From: Casimicrobium huifangae
Lineage (GTDB): Bacteria > Pseudomonadota > Gammaproteobacteria > Burkholderiales > Casimicrobiaceae
Assembly: GCF_009746125.1 (NCBI RefSeq)
Contig: NZ_CP041352.1
Span: forward strand, 3,828,436-3,892,435
Direction of reading: 5' to 3'
DNA: 64,000 nt
Part shown: positions 26,105 to 35,358 of the stretch, one piece after another
Layout of the letters: every line of letters starts with the position of its first letter
Numbering within the stretch: position 1 is the first letter of the stretch
Position numbers and translations under genes: made by a program
Notes under the pieces: generated by a model
Seen by the model: only the letters and a program-made list of their open reading frames with translations
Told to the model about the DNA's origin: nothing
Database searches by the model: none

Positions 26105-27598
26105 ATGCGACAGCGATTAGGCCAGTTGTGGCAAACCCGGTTTGCCCTGAGCGATCCTACCGAGACGCTGCAACAGCGTATCGCCGGGATGCTGCGCCGC
26201 GCCGTACTGGAGCGGGCCATTCCACTGGATGCCCCGCTGCCCTCAACACGGGAGCTGGCGTCCGAGCTGGGCGTGGCGCGTGCCACTGTGGCGATTGCCT
26301 ACGAACGGCTGCAGATCGAAGGCGCCATCGAGTCGCGTGAGCGGCGCGGCTTTTTCGTAACCGCCACGTTCGCGCAGAAGCGGCCAGAGTTTCACGAGAG
26401 TGACCAGCTCTCATTACTGCCACCACCCGACTGGGCCCGTCACTTCCGCTCGCTTGACGTACCGTATTGCCCGGTACGCAATCCGCAGGACTGGTACCGC
26501 TATCGCTACCCCTTTGTCTATGGTCAGATCGATGCCCGGCTGTTCCCGCTGGCCGACTGGCGGGAATGCGTCGAACGCGCGACCAAGCAGGAAAGCGTCG
26601 AGACCTGGACGGTGGATCGTGGCGACCAGGATGATCGCGATCTGATCGAACAATTGCGCACCCGGGTGCTGCCACGGCGCGGCGTATGGGCTGCTGCGGA
26701 CGAGATTCTGGTGACGGTCGGCGCCCAGCAAGCGCTGTATCTGATCGGCCAGTTGCTCGGCGGACAAGGGCGGCGGATTGCGGTGGAGGAGCCCTGCTAC
26801 CCCGATGTGCGTGCCATCTTTGCGATGACCGGGGCGAGCCTGCTGCCGCAACCGGTGGACGCGGAGGGCATGCGTCTGACCGCCATCGGCGTCGATCCCG
26901 CGTCGGCGCCCGATGTGGTGGTAGTGACGCCATCGCACCATTGCCCAAGCGGTGCCCGCATGAGCGGCGAGCGGCAGCGTGCCCTGCTGTCGTGGGCGAC
27001 CGAGTGTGACGGCCTGATCGTCGAGGACGACTACGAGCCACAGCTCGGGTCCGGCCATGACACGTGTCCGGCCATGAAAAGTATCGACATGAACGGCCGC
27101 GTCTTCTATGTGGGCAGCCTGTCGAAGACACTGGCGCCTGGGCTCAGGCTTGGTTACGTGGTGGCACCGCGCGAGGCGATTGTGGCGCTGCGCCGCCTGC
27201 GTCGCCTGATGCTGCGGCATGTGGCAAGCAACAACGAACGCGCGCTGGCACTCTTCCTCGCGCAGGGGCACTTTGAATCGCTGCAACGCCGGCTGGGCCA
27301 CGCCTATCAGGTGCGACTGAAGCTGTTGCGCGAAGCGCTGGCGAAATCGTTGCCGACGTGGCACATCGAGAGCCCGGAGGGCGCTGGTTCCTCGCTATGG
27401 GTGCGGCTGCCGGAAGGCTTGACGGCGGAGTATGTGGTGGCGCGTGCGCGCGATGCTGACATTGTCGCCGAGCCTGGCGGTGGCTTCTTCGGCGGCACAC
27501 CACCGGGAGAGTACCTGCGCATGGGGATCTCGGCGATTCCGACGCATCTGATCGCGGAAGGAGTGGCAGCGCTGGCCGAAGCCGTGTCTACGGCGTGA
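26105..27598 (+). CDS. tauR: MocR/TauR-type GntR regulator with aminotransferase domain
   Basis: 497-aa transcription factor. A GntR-type winged helix at about 15-85 (LPSTRELASELGVARATVAIAY...LQIEGAIE) is fused to a class I aminotransferase-like domain. The PLP lysine is in YVGSLSKTLAPGLRLGY. In TauR this domain binds PLP and the amino-compound inducer. It is divergent from the aminotransferase-tauABC operon, with 84 bp between starts, the normal TauR arrangement. I infer it activates that operon. The 3' end overlaps waaA by 11 bp convergently. Confidence 0.87.
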   Translation: MRQRLGQLWQTRFALSDPTETLQQRIAGMLRRAVLERAIPLDAPLPSTRELASELGVARATVAIAYERLQIEGAIESRERRGFFVTATFAQKRPEFHESDQLSLLPPPDWARHFRSLDVPYCPVRNPQDWYRYRYPFVYGQIDARLFPLADWRECVERATKQESVETWTVDRGDQDDRDLIEQLRTRVLPRRGVWAAADEILVTVGAQQALYLIGQLLGGQGRRIAVEEPCYPDVRAIFAMTGASLLPQPVDAEGMRLTAIGVDPASAPDVVVVTPSHHCPSGARMSGERQRALLSWATECDGLIVEDDYEPQLGSGHDTCPAMKSIDMNGRVFYVGSLSKTLAPGLRLGYVVAPREAIVALRRLRRLMLRHVASNNERALALFLAQGHFESLQRRLGHAYQVRLKLLREALAKSLPTWHIESPEGAGSSLWVRLPEGLTAEYVVARARDADIVAEPGGGFFGGTPPGEYLRMGISAIPTHLIAEGVAALAEAVSTA

Positions 27599-28850
27599 GT
27601 TGCAGCAGGGCCAGGGTACGGGCGGTGGCGCCACGGTGCGCAGCGACGAACTGGCGGGCCGCATCGGCTGCCTGTGCGCGCGCCTGCGGCTCATCCAGCA
27701 AGGCAGCAACAGCATCGAGTGCGGCGGGTGCGTCGTTTACTGCCAACGCGGCACCGGCCGCCAATGCCTCGTCGGCAGCCTGCTGGAAATTGAACACCGA
27801 AGGTCCAAGGATGACCGGCACGCCGAGCGCGCAAGGCTCGATCAGGTTCTGTCCGCCGGTGCCAGCCAGCGTTCCCCCCATCACCACGGCAACGGCTTCT
27901 GCATAGTAGGCCAGCATTTCGCCCATGCTGTCGCCAACGACGACCTCGGCGTTGGCGTCAACCTCCACTGCGCTGCGACGAGCAACGCGAAAGCCAAGCT
28001 CGCGGGCAAGTGCCACGGTGCTGTCCCACCGTTCCGGATGACGTGGCACGATCACGGCAACCGCCTGCTGGCGAAGCGGATGAGTCGCCAGCACCTGCAG
28101 CAGCAGGGTCTCCTCGCCTTCCCGCGTCGAGCCGGCCACCCAGAACGGTCGCCCATGCGAGAGCAATTGCGCCAGGCCGCGGCCCTGTTCGTTGATATCA
28201 GCAGGAACATCGAGATCGAACTTGATGTTGCCGGTGACGTGAACGTTGCCGCCGCCAAGGGCACGAAAGCGCTCGCCATGCGCTTGGGATTGCGCTGCAA
28301 TGCCGGCAAGCAGGCCGAGCATGCGTCGCGTCAGTTCACCGCCTTTCGCATAGCCAGCGGCGGAACGCTGTGACAACCGCGCGTTGATCAGCCAGAGTTT
28401 CACGCCCGAACGACTGGCAACGTCGCAAACACCGGGCCACAGCTCGGTTTCGACCAGCAGGCCCAGTTTCGGCCGCGCCGACGCAAAAAAGCGCTGCAAA
28501 AGCCATGGTGCGTCAAACGGCAGGTAGCAGATTGCAGTGCCGACGCCGGTTTGCTGGCCAAGCAGCGATTGCAGCGTCGCCCGCCCGGTAGGTGTTGTGC
28601 AGGTGATCAGCAGTCGCTGCCCGCGCAACTGCAGTGCGCGTACGACCGGCAGCACTGCGCGGGCCTCACCAACCGAAACTGCATGAATCCACACGTCGAA
28701 CGGCCCAACAGGCTGCGCCCGTCCCAACCGCTCGCGCCAATGCTGGCGATAGCCCGGATTCAGCCGGCCTTTCCACCAAAGCCGCAGCAGCGCAAAGGGC
28801 AAGACCAGCCGCCATAGCGCGCTGTAGAAAAGACGGAACCAGAGGGGCAT
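27588..28850 (-). CDS. waaA: WaaA Kdo transferase
   Basis: 420-aa 3-deoxy-D-manno-octulosonic acid transferase that attaches Kdo to lipid A precursors at the inner face of the inner membrane. An N-terminal membrane anchor (about 5-24) is followed by a GT-B fold with the HAVSVGEAR catalytic-base region, ETELWPG, and VTGNIKFD starting the second domain. VMGGTLAGTGGQNLIEPCALGVPVILGP is the donor-binding segment. Full length. Divergent from rfbB, which places core-LPS and O-antigen sugar genes together. Confidence 0.95.
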   Translation of the reverse strand: MPLWFRLFYSALWRLVLPFALLRLWWKGRLNPGYRQHWRERLGRAQPVGPFDVWIHAVSVGEARAVLPVVRALQLRGQRLLITCTTPTGRATLQSLLGQQTGVGTAICYLPFDAPWLLQRFFASARPKLGLLVETELWPGVCDVASRSGVKLWLINARLSQRSAAGYAKGGELTRRMLGLLAGIAAQSQAHGERFRALGGGNVHVTGNIKFDLDVPADINEQGRGLAQLLSHGRPFWVAGSTREGEETLLLQVLATHPLRQQAVAVIVPRHPERWDSTVALARELGFRVARRSAVEVDANAEVVVGDSMGEMLAYYAEAVAVVMGGTLAGTGGQNLIEPCALGVPVILGPSVFNFQQAADEALAAGAALAVNDAPAALDAVAALLDEPQARAQAADAARQFVAAHRGATARTLALLQLTP

Positions 28851-28953
28851 GGCAGGAGATTATGGCCTGCCAGAGTCATCGGCTTCGCCTGGAAACGGTG
28901 CGACGACAGGCTTTCCCTAAAATCGCAGTGCAACATACCGCGAACGGCAAAAC

Positions 28954-30009
28954 ATGATTCTGGTCACCGGCGGCTGCGGATTCATCGGCAGCAACTTCAT
29001 TCTCGACTGGCTGGCGCTGCACGACGAGCCTGTCGTCAACGTCGACGTGCTCACTTACGCTGCCAACCCGAAGACGCTCGCCAGCCTTGATGGCGACAGC
29101 CGCTACACCTTTGAGCGTGCCGATATTTGCGACCGCGCGGCGATTGACGCGATTCTGGCGAAGTACCAGCCGCGTGCGGTGGTGCACTTCGCCGCCGAGA
29201 GCCATGTCGATCGCTCCATCCACGGCCCGATGGCGTTCATGCAGACCAATGTGATCGGAACCGGTACGCTGCTGGAGGCGAGCCGAAATTACTGGAAAGC
29301 CCTTACCGGAGAGCAGGCGACGAAGTTCCGCTTTCTGCATGTCTCCACCGACGAAGTGTTCGGTTCACTCGGGCCGGGCGACGGCAAGTTCACCGAAACT
29401 TCGCAGTACCAGCCCAACAGCCCCTATAGCGCATCGAAGGCGGGCTCGGACCATCTGGCTCGGGCCTACTTCCACACCTATGGCATGCCGGTACTGGTGA
29501 CCAATTGCTCGAACAACTACGGCCCACGGCAGTTTCCGGAAAAGCTGATTCCGCTGATGATCGTCAACGCCCACGCCGGCAAGCCGCTGCCGGTGTACGG
29601 CGACGGCCAGCAGATCCGTGACTGGCTGTACGTGGGCGACCATTGCAGTGCTATCCGCCGCGTGCTTGAGGCAGGGCGTCCAGGCGAGCTTTACCTGATC
29701 GGAGGCGACGCCGAGAAACCCAATCTCGATGTGGTGAAAACCATCTGCCGCCTGATGGGCCAGTACGTACCGGGGCGCGACTACGAGCAGCAGATCACCT
29801 ATGTTGCCGACCGGCCGGGACATGATCGCCGTTACGCCATCGACTTCTCCAAACTGGAGCGTGAACTGGGCTGGCGGCCAACCGAGAGCTTCGCCACTGG
29901 TCTCGAAAAGACCGTGCGCTGGTATCTCGATAACGCCGCATGGGTGGCCGACGTGCAGTCGGGCGAGTACAAGCAGTGGGTTGAGAAGAATTACGTTGCT
30001 CGCGGCTGA
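28954..30009 (+). CDS. rfbB: dTDP-glucose 4,6-dehydratase
   Basis: 351-aa SDR enzyme converting dTDP-glucose to dTDP-4-keto-6-deoxyglucose, the second step of dTDP-L-rhamnose synthesis. GGCGFIGSNF (NAD site), HFAAESHVDRSI, STDEVFG and the catalytic YSASKAGSDH are all present. First of four tightly spaced rhamnose genes in the order rfbBACD. The start has no clear Shine-Dalgarno sequence. Confidence 0.97.
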   Translation: MILVTGGCGFIGSNFILDWLALHDEPVVNVDVLTYAANPKTLASLDGDSRYTFERADICDRAAIDAILAKYQPRAVVHFAAESHVDRSIHGPMAFMQTNVIGTGTLLEASRNYWKALTGEQATKFRFLHVSTDEVFGSLGPGDGKFTETSQYQPNSPYSASKAGSDHLARAYFHTYGMPVLVTNCSNNYGPRQFPEKLIPLMIVNAHAGKPLPVYGDGQQIRDWLYVGDHCSAIRRVLEAGRPGELYLIGGDAEKPNLDVVKTICRLMGQYVPGRDYEQQITYVADRPGHDRRYAIDFSKLERELGWRPTESFATGLEKTVRWYLDNAAWVADVQSGEYKQWVEKNYVARG

Positions 30010-30041
30010 TGGGCAGCGAGTTAACCAATGATGAGTGACGA

Positions 30042-30941
30042 ATGACGAATCCGACTAGCCCTCGTCGCAAGGGCATCATTCTCGCCGGCGGCGCCGGTAC
30101 GCGGCTGCATCCGGTGACGCAGGCGGTGTCCAAGCAGTTGATGCCGATCTACGACAAGCCGATGATCTATTACCCGCTGTCCGCGCTGATGCTGGCCGGG
30201 CTGCGTGACATCCTGATCATCTCAACGCCGCAGGACACGCCGCGCTTCCGCGATCTGCTGGGTGACGGCAGCCAGTGGGGCCTGAATCTGCAATATGCGG
30301 TGCAGCCCTCGCCGGATGGGCTTGCGCAGGCCTTCATCATCGGCCGCGACTTCATTGGCGATGACCACGCGGCATTGGTGCTGGGCGACAACGTTTTCTA
30401 CGGCCACGAATTGCAGCAACTGCTGGAGCATGCCCATACCCGGCAAAGCGGCGCCACGGTATTCGCCTACCCGGTCAGCGACCCAGAGCGCTACGGTGTG
30501 GTCGAATTCGACGCCGGCGGGCGAGCGATCAGCCTGGAAGAAAAGCCGAAGCAGCCCAAGTCCCGCTATGCCGTGACCGGGATCTATTTCTACGACAACA
30601 GCGTGGTGGAGCGGGCCGCGAACCTCAAGCCCTCGGCCCGCGGCGAGCTGGAAATTACCGACCTCAACCGCCTGTACCTCGACGACGGCACGCTGAGCGT
30701 CGAGATCATGGGGCGCGGCATGGCGTGGCTGGATACTGGCACCCATGACTCACTGCTGGAAGCGGCGCAATTCGTGCAAACCATCGAACGGCGCCAGGGG
30801 CTAAAAGTCTGCTGCCCCGAGGAAGTGGCTTATCGGCAGGGCTTCATCGATGCAGCGCAACTGGAGCGGCTGGCGCAACCGCTGGCCAAGAGTGGCTACG
30901 GCAAGTATCTGCTCGACGTACTGAAAGAACAGGTGTTTTGA
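30042..30941 (+). CDS. rfbA: Glucose-1-phosphate thymidylyltransferase
   Basis: 299-aa nucleotidyltransferase making dTDP-glucose from glucose-1-phosphate and dTTP, the first committed step. Motifs: [12 protein letters not shown] near residue 13, [25 protein letters not shown] with the metal Asp, and the [10 protein letters not shown] segment. It starts ATGACGAAT at 30042, 32 nt after rfbB. Its TGA shares a base with the rfbC ATG. Confidence 0.97.
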   Translation: MTNPTSPRRKGIILAGGAGTRLHPVTQAVSKQLMPIYDKPMIYYPLSALMLAGLRDILIISTPQDTPRFRDLLGDGSQWGLNLQYAVQPSPDGLAQAFIIGRDFIGDDHAALVLGDNVFYGHELQQLLEHAHTRQSGATVFAYPVSDPERYGVVEFDAGGRAISLEEKPKQPKSRYAVTGIYFYDNSVVERAANLKPSARGELEITDLNRLYLDDGTLSVEIMGRGMAWLDTGTHDSLLEAAQFVQTIERRQGLKVCCPEEVAYRQGFIDAAQLERLAQPLAKSGYGKYLLDVLKEQVF

Positions 30942-31483
30942 TGAAGGTCGTCAGGACCAATCTCTCCGGCGTGCTGGCGATTGAGCCGCAAGTATTCGCC
31001 GATGATCGTGGCTACTTTTTCGAGACATTCAACCTGCAGAAATTCCGCAACGCCACTGGCGCGATGGTGAACTTCGTGCAGGACAACCAGAGCTACTCAA
31101 AGGCAAAGGTACTGCGCGGTCTGCACTATCAGATCGAGCAGGCTCAGGGCAAGCTGGTGCGGGTGGTGTCGGGTGCAGTGTGTGATGTGGTGGTGGACCT
31201 GCGTCGATCGTCGCCCACATTTGCCCAGTGGACGACCGTTGATTTGAATGCCGAGAACCAGCGCATGCTTTGGGTGCCTGCTGGCTGCGCGCACGGTTTC
31301 GTAGTGACAGGTGACCACGCGGTTTTTCTGTACAAGGTGACCGACTACTACGCACCGCAACATGAACGAACGATTCTCTGGAACGACCCCGCGCTTGGCG
31401 TGAAATGGCCCGTTGCCGATCCGCTGGTGAACGCCAAGGACGCCGCTGGCCTGCCGTTTGCGAAGGCGCAAACGTACGCATGA
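30941..31483 (+). CDS. rfbC: dTDP-4-dehydrorhamnose 3,5-epimerase
   Basis: 180-aa cupin-fold epimerase, third step of dTDP-rhamnose synthesis. FFETFNLQKF, QDNQSYSKAKVLRGLHYQ (catalytic His in GLHYQ), DLRRSSPTF and VPAGCAHGF are typical. The true start is the ATG at 30941 overlapping the rfbA TGA; the TTG three bases earlier only extends the frame. Confidence 0.97.
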   Translation: MKVVRTNLSGVLAIEPQVFADDRGYFFETFNLQKFRNATGAMVNFVQDNQSYSKAKVLRGLHYQIEQAQGKLVRVVSGAVCDVVVDLRRSSPTFAQWTTVDLNAENQRMLWVPAGCAHGFVVTGDHAVFLYKVTDYYAPQHERTILWNDPALGVKWPVADPLVNAKDAAGLPFAKAQTYA

Positions 31484-31508
31484 TCAGCAGTCGGCCAGAC
31501 CCAAACCC

Positions 31509-32372
31509 ATGAAAATTCTCATCGCTGGCGCCCACGGCCAGCTAGGACTGGCGCTGGCGCGTCGTCTCGCCGGTGCACATCAGCTGCTGGCTCCTGGTCG
31601 TGGCGATTTCGACATCACGAATCGGGAACGCTGCGCACAGGCTATTGCTGACACCAGGCCCGATCTGGTGCTCAATTGCGCAGCTTACACGGCGGTTGAT
31701 CGTGCCGAATCGGAACGGGATGCGGCGTTTGCAGTCAATGCTGCAGGTGCGGGCAATCTTGCATCAGCATGTCGTGATGCAGGTGCGACGCTGGTTCATT
31801 TTTCGACAGACTATGTCTTTGACGGTGCCGCAGGTCAGCCTTATGTCGAATCCGACCGCGTGGCGCCGCAATCCGTCTATGGCGCCAGCAAGCTGGCTGG
31901 CGAACGTGCGGTGATCGACAGCGGGGCAGACCATCTCATCCTGCGGCTGAGCTGGGTCTATGGCAACGATGGCGGCAACTTTTACAAGACCATGCTGCGA
32001 CTTGCAGCGGAGCGCCCAACGCTCCGTGTAGTCGCCGATCAATGGGGCGTTCCCAACTACACCGCCGATCTCGCCGATGCCGTTGCCATCGCGATTAACC
32101 GGCCACGTGCTGAACTGTCGAAGCTGGCAGGGCTCTACCACTTGAGCGCGACGGGGACGACCAACTGGTGTGAGTTCGCCCGCGCGATCATTCGAGGTGC
32201 GGCGATGGCTGAGCGTGTCACGGTCGAGGCAATTTCTACGTCTGACTATCCGACAGCAGCAAAGCGGCCAGCATTCAGCGCACTCAACGGCAGTCGCTTC
32301 GCGGCGACATTCGGATGGAATCCTCCGGAATGGCGAGACGGATTGCGGCGCTGCCTTGCCGCGCGGGGATGA
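31509..32372 (+). CDS. rfbD: dTDP-4-dehydrorhamnose reductase
   Basis: 287-aa SDR-family reductase finishing dTDP-L-rhamnose. GAHGQLGLAL is the NADPH-binding loop, CAAYTAVDRAE and FSTDYVFDG follow, and the catalytic motif is YGASKLAGE. The frame begins at 31458, but the ATG at 31509 (MKILIAG) fits the family. It ends the rhamnose operon; the protease-like gene begins 86 nt later. Confidence 0.96.
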   Translation: MKILIAGAHGQLGLALARRLAGAHQLLAPGRGDFDITNRERCAQAIADTRPDLVLNCAAYTAVDRAESERDAAFAVNAAGAGNLASACRDAGATLVHFSTDYVFDGAAGQPYVESDRVAPQSVYGASKLAGERAVIDSGADHLILRLSWVYGNDGGNFYKTMLRLAAERPTLRVVADQWGVPNYTADLADAVAIAINRPRAELSKLAGLYHLSATGTTNWCEFARAIIRGAAMAERVTVEAISTSDYPTAAKRPAFSALNGSRFAATFGWNPPEWRDGLRRCLAARG

Positions 32373-32458
32373 CCGGCGTAAATTGTCGGTCCTGGTCGCA
32401 GAGTTGTCGACGTTGCGCCCGGCAGACACGTAGTTTCATTAATGGAGAAAAGTTGATC

Positions 32459-34402
32459 ATGATTCAGCGAATCGTTTCACTCTGTTTGCTTGGCGCGAGC
32501 TCGGCAGCACTCGCAGGTGGCTTTGTGCTGGACTCGGTACGAAGCATGCCCCCGGTTGAAGTGACCGCCGAAAAGGCGATAGCTGCGGAGCGATTCGTCA
32601 GCTCAGCGGGAACTGCGTATCGTGTCGACGCGTTGCCATTTGACGCGCAGCAACTGACTTCCGCAAAGTCCGCTGCAGTTGACGCAGAACGCGCAAAGCC
32701 CGTACAGGTCGGCTTCCCACGCGGCATCGCCGAAAGTGCCCAGACGGTTCCGCTTGGTTCACTGTCATGGGCATCCACTGCTGACGGCGGCAAAGCAGCA
32801 AAGGTGACCGTGTTAGCAACTGGCGCAGCCGGGATGCGCATTGGATACCGCGTCAGCGGCCCCGCAGACGGTGTGGCGATCCGATTCGCGGGCAGTGATC
32901 GCGACGAGGTCTATCTCGCCGGGGCCACTGCCGATTCGGGACTGAGCTGGTCACCCGTGCTTGAAGGTAGCCAGGGAACGATCGAGGTGCATGTCAAACG
33001 GGGCTTCGACGTCTCGCAGTTTGGATTGCAACTGGAGACTCTCTCGCACCTTACTGTGGCGGCGCGTGACTTTGGGCAAAAGACCAAGGTATTGCAGATT
33101 GGTGACTCCGACTCCTGCAATATCGACGTCGCCTGCGTGTCAAATCCGAGTGCGGCGTTACTGAACATTGCCAAAGCAACGGCCAAGATGGTTTTCAATG
33201 AGGGCGCCAGCACCTACCTCTGCACTGGCACGTTGATCAATTCGTCATCGGGTGCCAACTACTTCTACACGGCGGCGCACTGCATCAGCAGTCAGGCAGC
33301 AGCCTCGACCCTCAATACCTACTGGTTCTTCGACGCGGTCGCCTGCGATAGTCTGGCAACTCCGCCGTACCAGCTGCTTACCGGCGGTGCCGATCTGATG
33401 ATGACGGAACCGACAATGGATGGCACCTTGCTGCGCCTGCGTCTTGCTCCTCCCGCCGGCACTGTACGTGCTGGCTGGAATGCGTCGGTGATACCGACCG
33501 GCACGACGGTAGTCGGCATTCATCATCCGAGTGGCGACCTGAAGAAATTCTCGCAAGGCAGCATGCAGGGGTATGCCCAAGGTCCGCAAGCGTACGGCAG
33601 CACGCCACGCTTTCAGGCGAACAAGGACAGCTTCATCACAGTGCGCTGGGTCAACGGCACTACCGAGGGAGGCTCCAGTGGCTCGGGCGTGTTTACTTAC
33701 AACGCCAGCGGTGCCTACTACGAATTGCGTGGCGGTCTGGAAGGCGGGGCGGCATCGTGCAGCAACCTGAGCGGTATCGACCGCTTCTCCCGGATGGACC
33801 TGTTGTTCACGCGGCTGTCGCCCTATCTCGCCCCGGCAGCGATCATTCCGACGACTACGTCCGCCCAGGCGAGCATGGTTGAATATTTCAATCCGCAGTT
33901 CAACTTCTACTTCATCTCGTCACGCGAGAGCGAAAAAACGGTACTCGACAGCATTACTGACTCGCTCAGCAATCCGCTTTGGTATCGCACCGGATACTGG
34001 TTCAAGACCGATCCGGCATCGTCCAGCCAGACTTCGTCCATCACCCGCTACTTCATTCCCGGCGCGGCGAAAAATGGCACCCGCGGTACGCACTTCTACA
34101 CAGCGCTGAACTCGGATCGGGCGCTGATTACCTCGACGGGCAAGGAACGTTTTTCTTCGGGCTGTGCAGGCGTGCCGAACACCTACTTCTGCAACGAAGG
34201 CATCGACTCTTACGTCGCAGCACCGATTGGCACCGGTTCGTCGGCATCGTGCCTGAGTAGCGAGCAACCAATCTACCGCGCGTTCCGTGGCGCAACGGAC
34301 GACGGCAATCACCGCTATCTGGTCAATTCGTCGATGTACAGTTACATGGTTTCCGACCAAGGTTGGGCCGGCGAGGGCGTTGCGTTCTGCGCTAAACCCT
34401 AG
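32459..34402 (+). CDS. Secreted lysyl-endopeptidase-like serine protease with DUF5648-type tail
   Basis: 647-aa exported protein with a signal peptide ending near AALAGG. The peptidase domain (about 210-500) resembles Achromobacter/Lysobacter Lys-C. SCNIDVAC precedes it, then the TAAHC His274, probable Asp321 in TMDGTLL, and the serine in GGSSGSG (Ser407). The C-terminal 150 residues contain two motifs ending near TGYWF and GEGVAFCA that look like DUF5648 repeats, possibly wall- or sugar-binding. The start is in frame within a longer ORF; GGAGAAAAG precedes the ATG. It follows the rhamnose operon. Confidence 0.83.
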   Translation: MIQRIVSLCLLGASSAALAGGFVLDSVRSMPPVEVTAEKAIAAERFVSSAGTAYRVDALPFDAQQLTSAKSAAVDAERAKPVQVGFPRGIAESAQTVPLGSLSWASTADGGKAAKVTVLATGAAGMRIGYRVSGPADGVAIRFAGSDRDEVYLAGATADSGLSWSPVLEGSQGTIEVHVKRGFDVSQFGLQLETLSHLTVAARDFGQKTKVLQIGDSDSCNIDVACVSNPSAALLNIAKATAKMVFNEGASTYLCTGTLINSSSGANYFYTAAHCISSQAAASTLNTYWFFDAVACDSLATPPYQLLTGGADLMMTEPTMDGTLLRLRLAPPAGTVRAGWNASVIPTGTTVVGIHHPSGDLKKFSQGSMQGYAQGPQAYGSTPRFQANKDSFITVRWVNGTTEGGSSGSGVFTYNASGAYYELRGGLEGGAASCSNLSGIDRFSRMDLLFTRLSPYLAPAAIIPTTTSAQASMVEYFNPQFNFYFISSRESEKTVLDSITDSLSNPLWYRTGYWFKTDPASSSQTSSITRYFIPGAAKNGTRGTHFYTALNSDRALITSTGKERFSSGCAGVPNTYFCNEGIDSYVAAPIGTGSSASCLSSEQPIYRAFRGATDDGNHRYLVNSSMYSYMVSDQGWAGEGVAFCAKP

Positions 34403-34471
34403 TGCAGCCGGGCTCGGGCGATTCGTCGCCCGGGTCCGCAGTGGCGGTAGCGACAGCGGTAGCCTCAGCAG

Positions 34472-35347
34472 CTAAAAGCGATATTCAACCGCCACCGCGT
34501 CGCCGCTCGCAATCAACCCAGCCTGAAGGACGATTGCGTTCCAGCCGAACGTAACTCCGCCCAGATCCGGGTTATTGCGGAACCTCGCCAACGTGACGAG
34601 CGGTTCGTCCGACAATCTTGCGCCGCTATGCTGATCCGTGGTCGTCACCTGGCAGCGGACACAAGGCTTGACCAGCCGCAAAGTCGCCGAGCCGATGCCA
34701 ATCGTGTCGATGTGGTCCTCGTCCCACGCAGGAAGCCCGGACAACACAATGTTGGGGCGGAAGCGATTCATTGGCAGCAAATTGCCTTCGGTCCGTCCCA
34801 TGCGTTGATTCAGGTCGGCCAGCGAGCTTTCGCTGGCGACGAGAACCGGGTAACCGTCCGCAAAGAACGTGTGTGCACCGCTGTCTCCTGCGTAAACGCG
34901 ATTGCAATCGCGCCGCAGCGATGCGTCGAAGCGAACCAGCCGCACTTGTCCGACCCCGAAGCCGGTTACGTGTGCACACCATTCCGCTGCGGCGTCACCA
35001 GCATCCATTGCTTGCGTCTCATGATTCCAGACGCGCACCTCGATGCGTTGCAGTTCCTGCGGCATTGAAACAACAAGCGGCCCCTGGCCTGGTACCGATA
35101 GCACCAGCACCTCAGCCCCGTCCTGCACCCTGACTTCTGCGGCAATTGTCGCCATCGCTGGCAGCTCTCGCTGCGACAGGAATTGCGCTGGACTGCGTCG
35201 GCAATCCACCAGCATCCATTCGCGATCGTTGCGCAAGCCACTGGTCAGCAGTCCGGCTGCGGCATGCTCCACCGCGCGGCAGCCCTTGACCGGATAAGAA
35301 AAAAGCCCGGAGACTTTGACGTCGTCCGGGCCTTGTTCGGCACTCAT
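34472..35347 (-). CDS. MOSC-domain protein, YcbX/mARC-like
   Basis: 291-aa molybdenum-cofactor enzyme family. An N-terminal beta-barrel domain (GLFSYPVKGCRAVEHAA) is followed by a MOSC domain with NRFRPNIVLSG and the Mo-ligand Cys in KPCVRCQVTTTD. YcbX-type proteins reduce N-hydroxylated compounds. The ferredoxin-like C-terminal domain of E. coli YcbX is absent, so it needs a separate electron donor. It lies 11 bp downstream of the cytochrome c4 gene's neighbour end and is probably a separate minus-strand unit. Confidence 0.88.
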   Translation of the reverse strand: MSAEQGPDDVKVSGLFSYPVKGCRAVEHAAAGLLTSGLRNDREWMLVDCRRSPAQFLSQRELPAMATIAAEVRVQDGAEVLVLSVPGQGPLVVSMPQELQRIEVRVWNHETQAMDAGDAAAEWCAHVTGFGVGQVRLVRFDASLRRDCNRVYAGDSGAHTFFADGYPVLVASESSLADLNQRMGRTEGNLLPMNRFRPNIVLSGLPAWDEDHIDTIGIGSATLRLVKPCVRCQVTTTDQHSGARLSDEPLVTLARFRNNPDLGGVTFGWNAIVLQAGLIASGDAVAVEYRF

Positions 35348-35358
35348 TTCGCAGGTGC

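Noticed and set aside
32315-32458. 48-residue N-terminal extension of the protease frame
   Set aside because: Overlaps rfbD and lacks a signal peptide; the ATG at 32459 starts a clean signal peptide.
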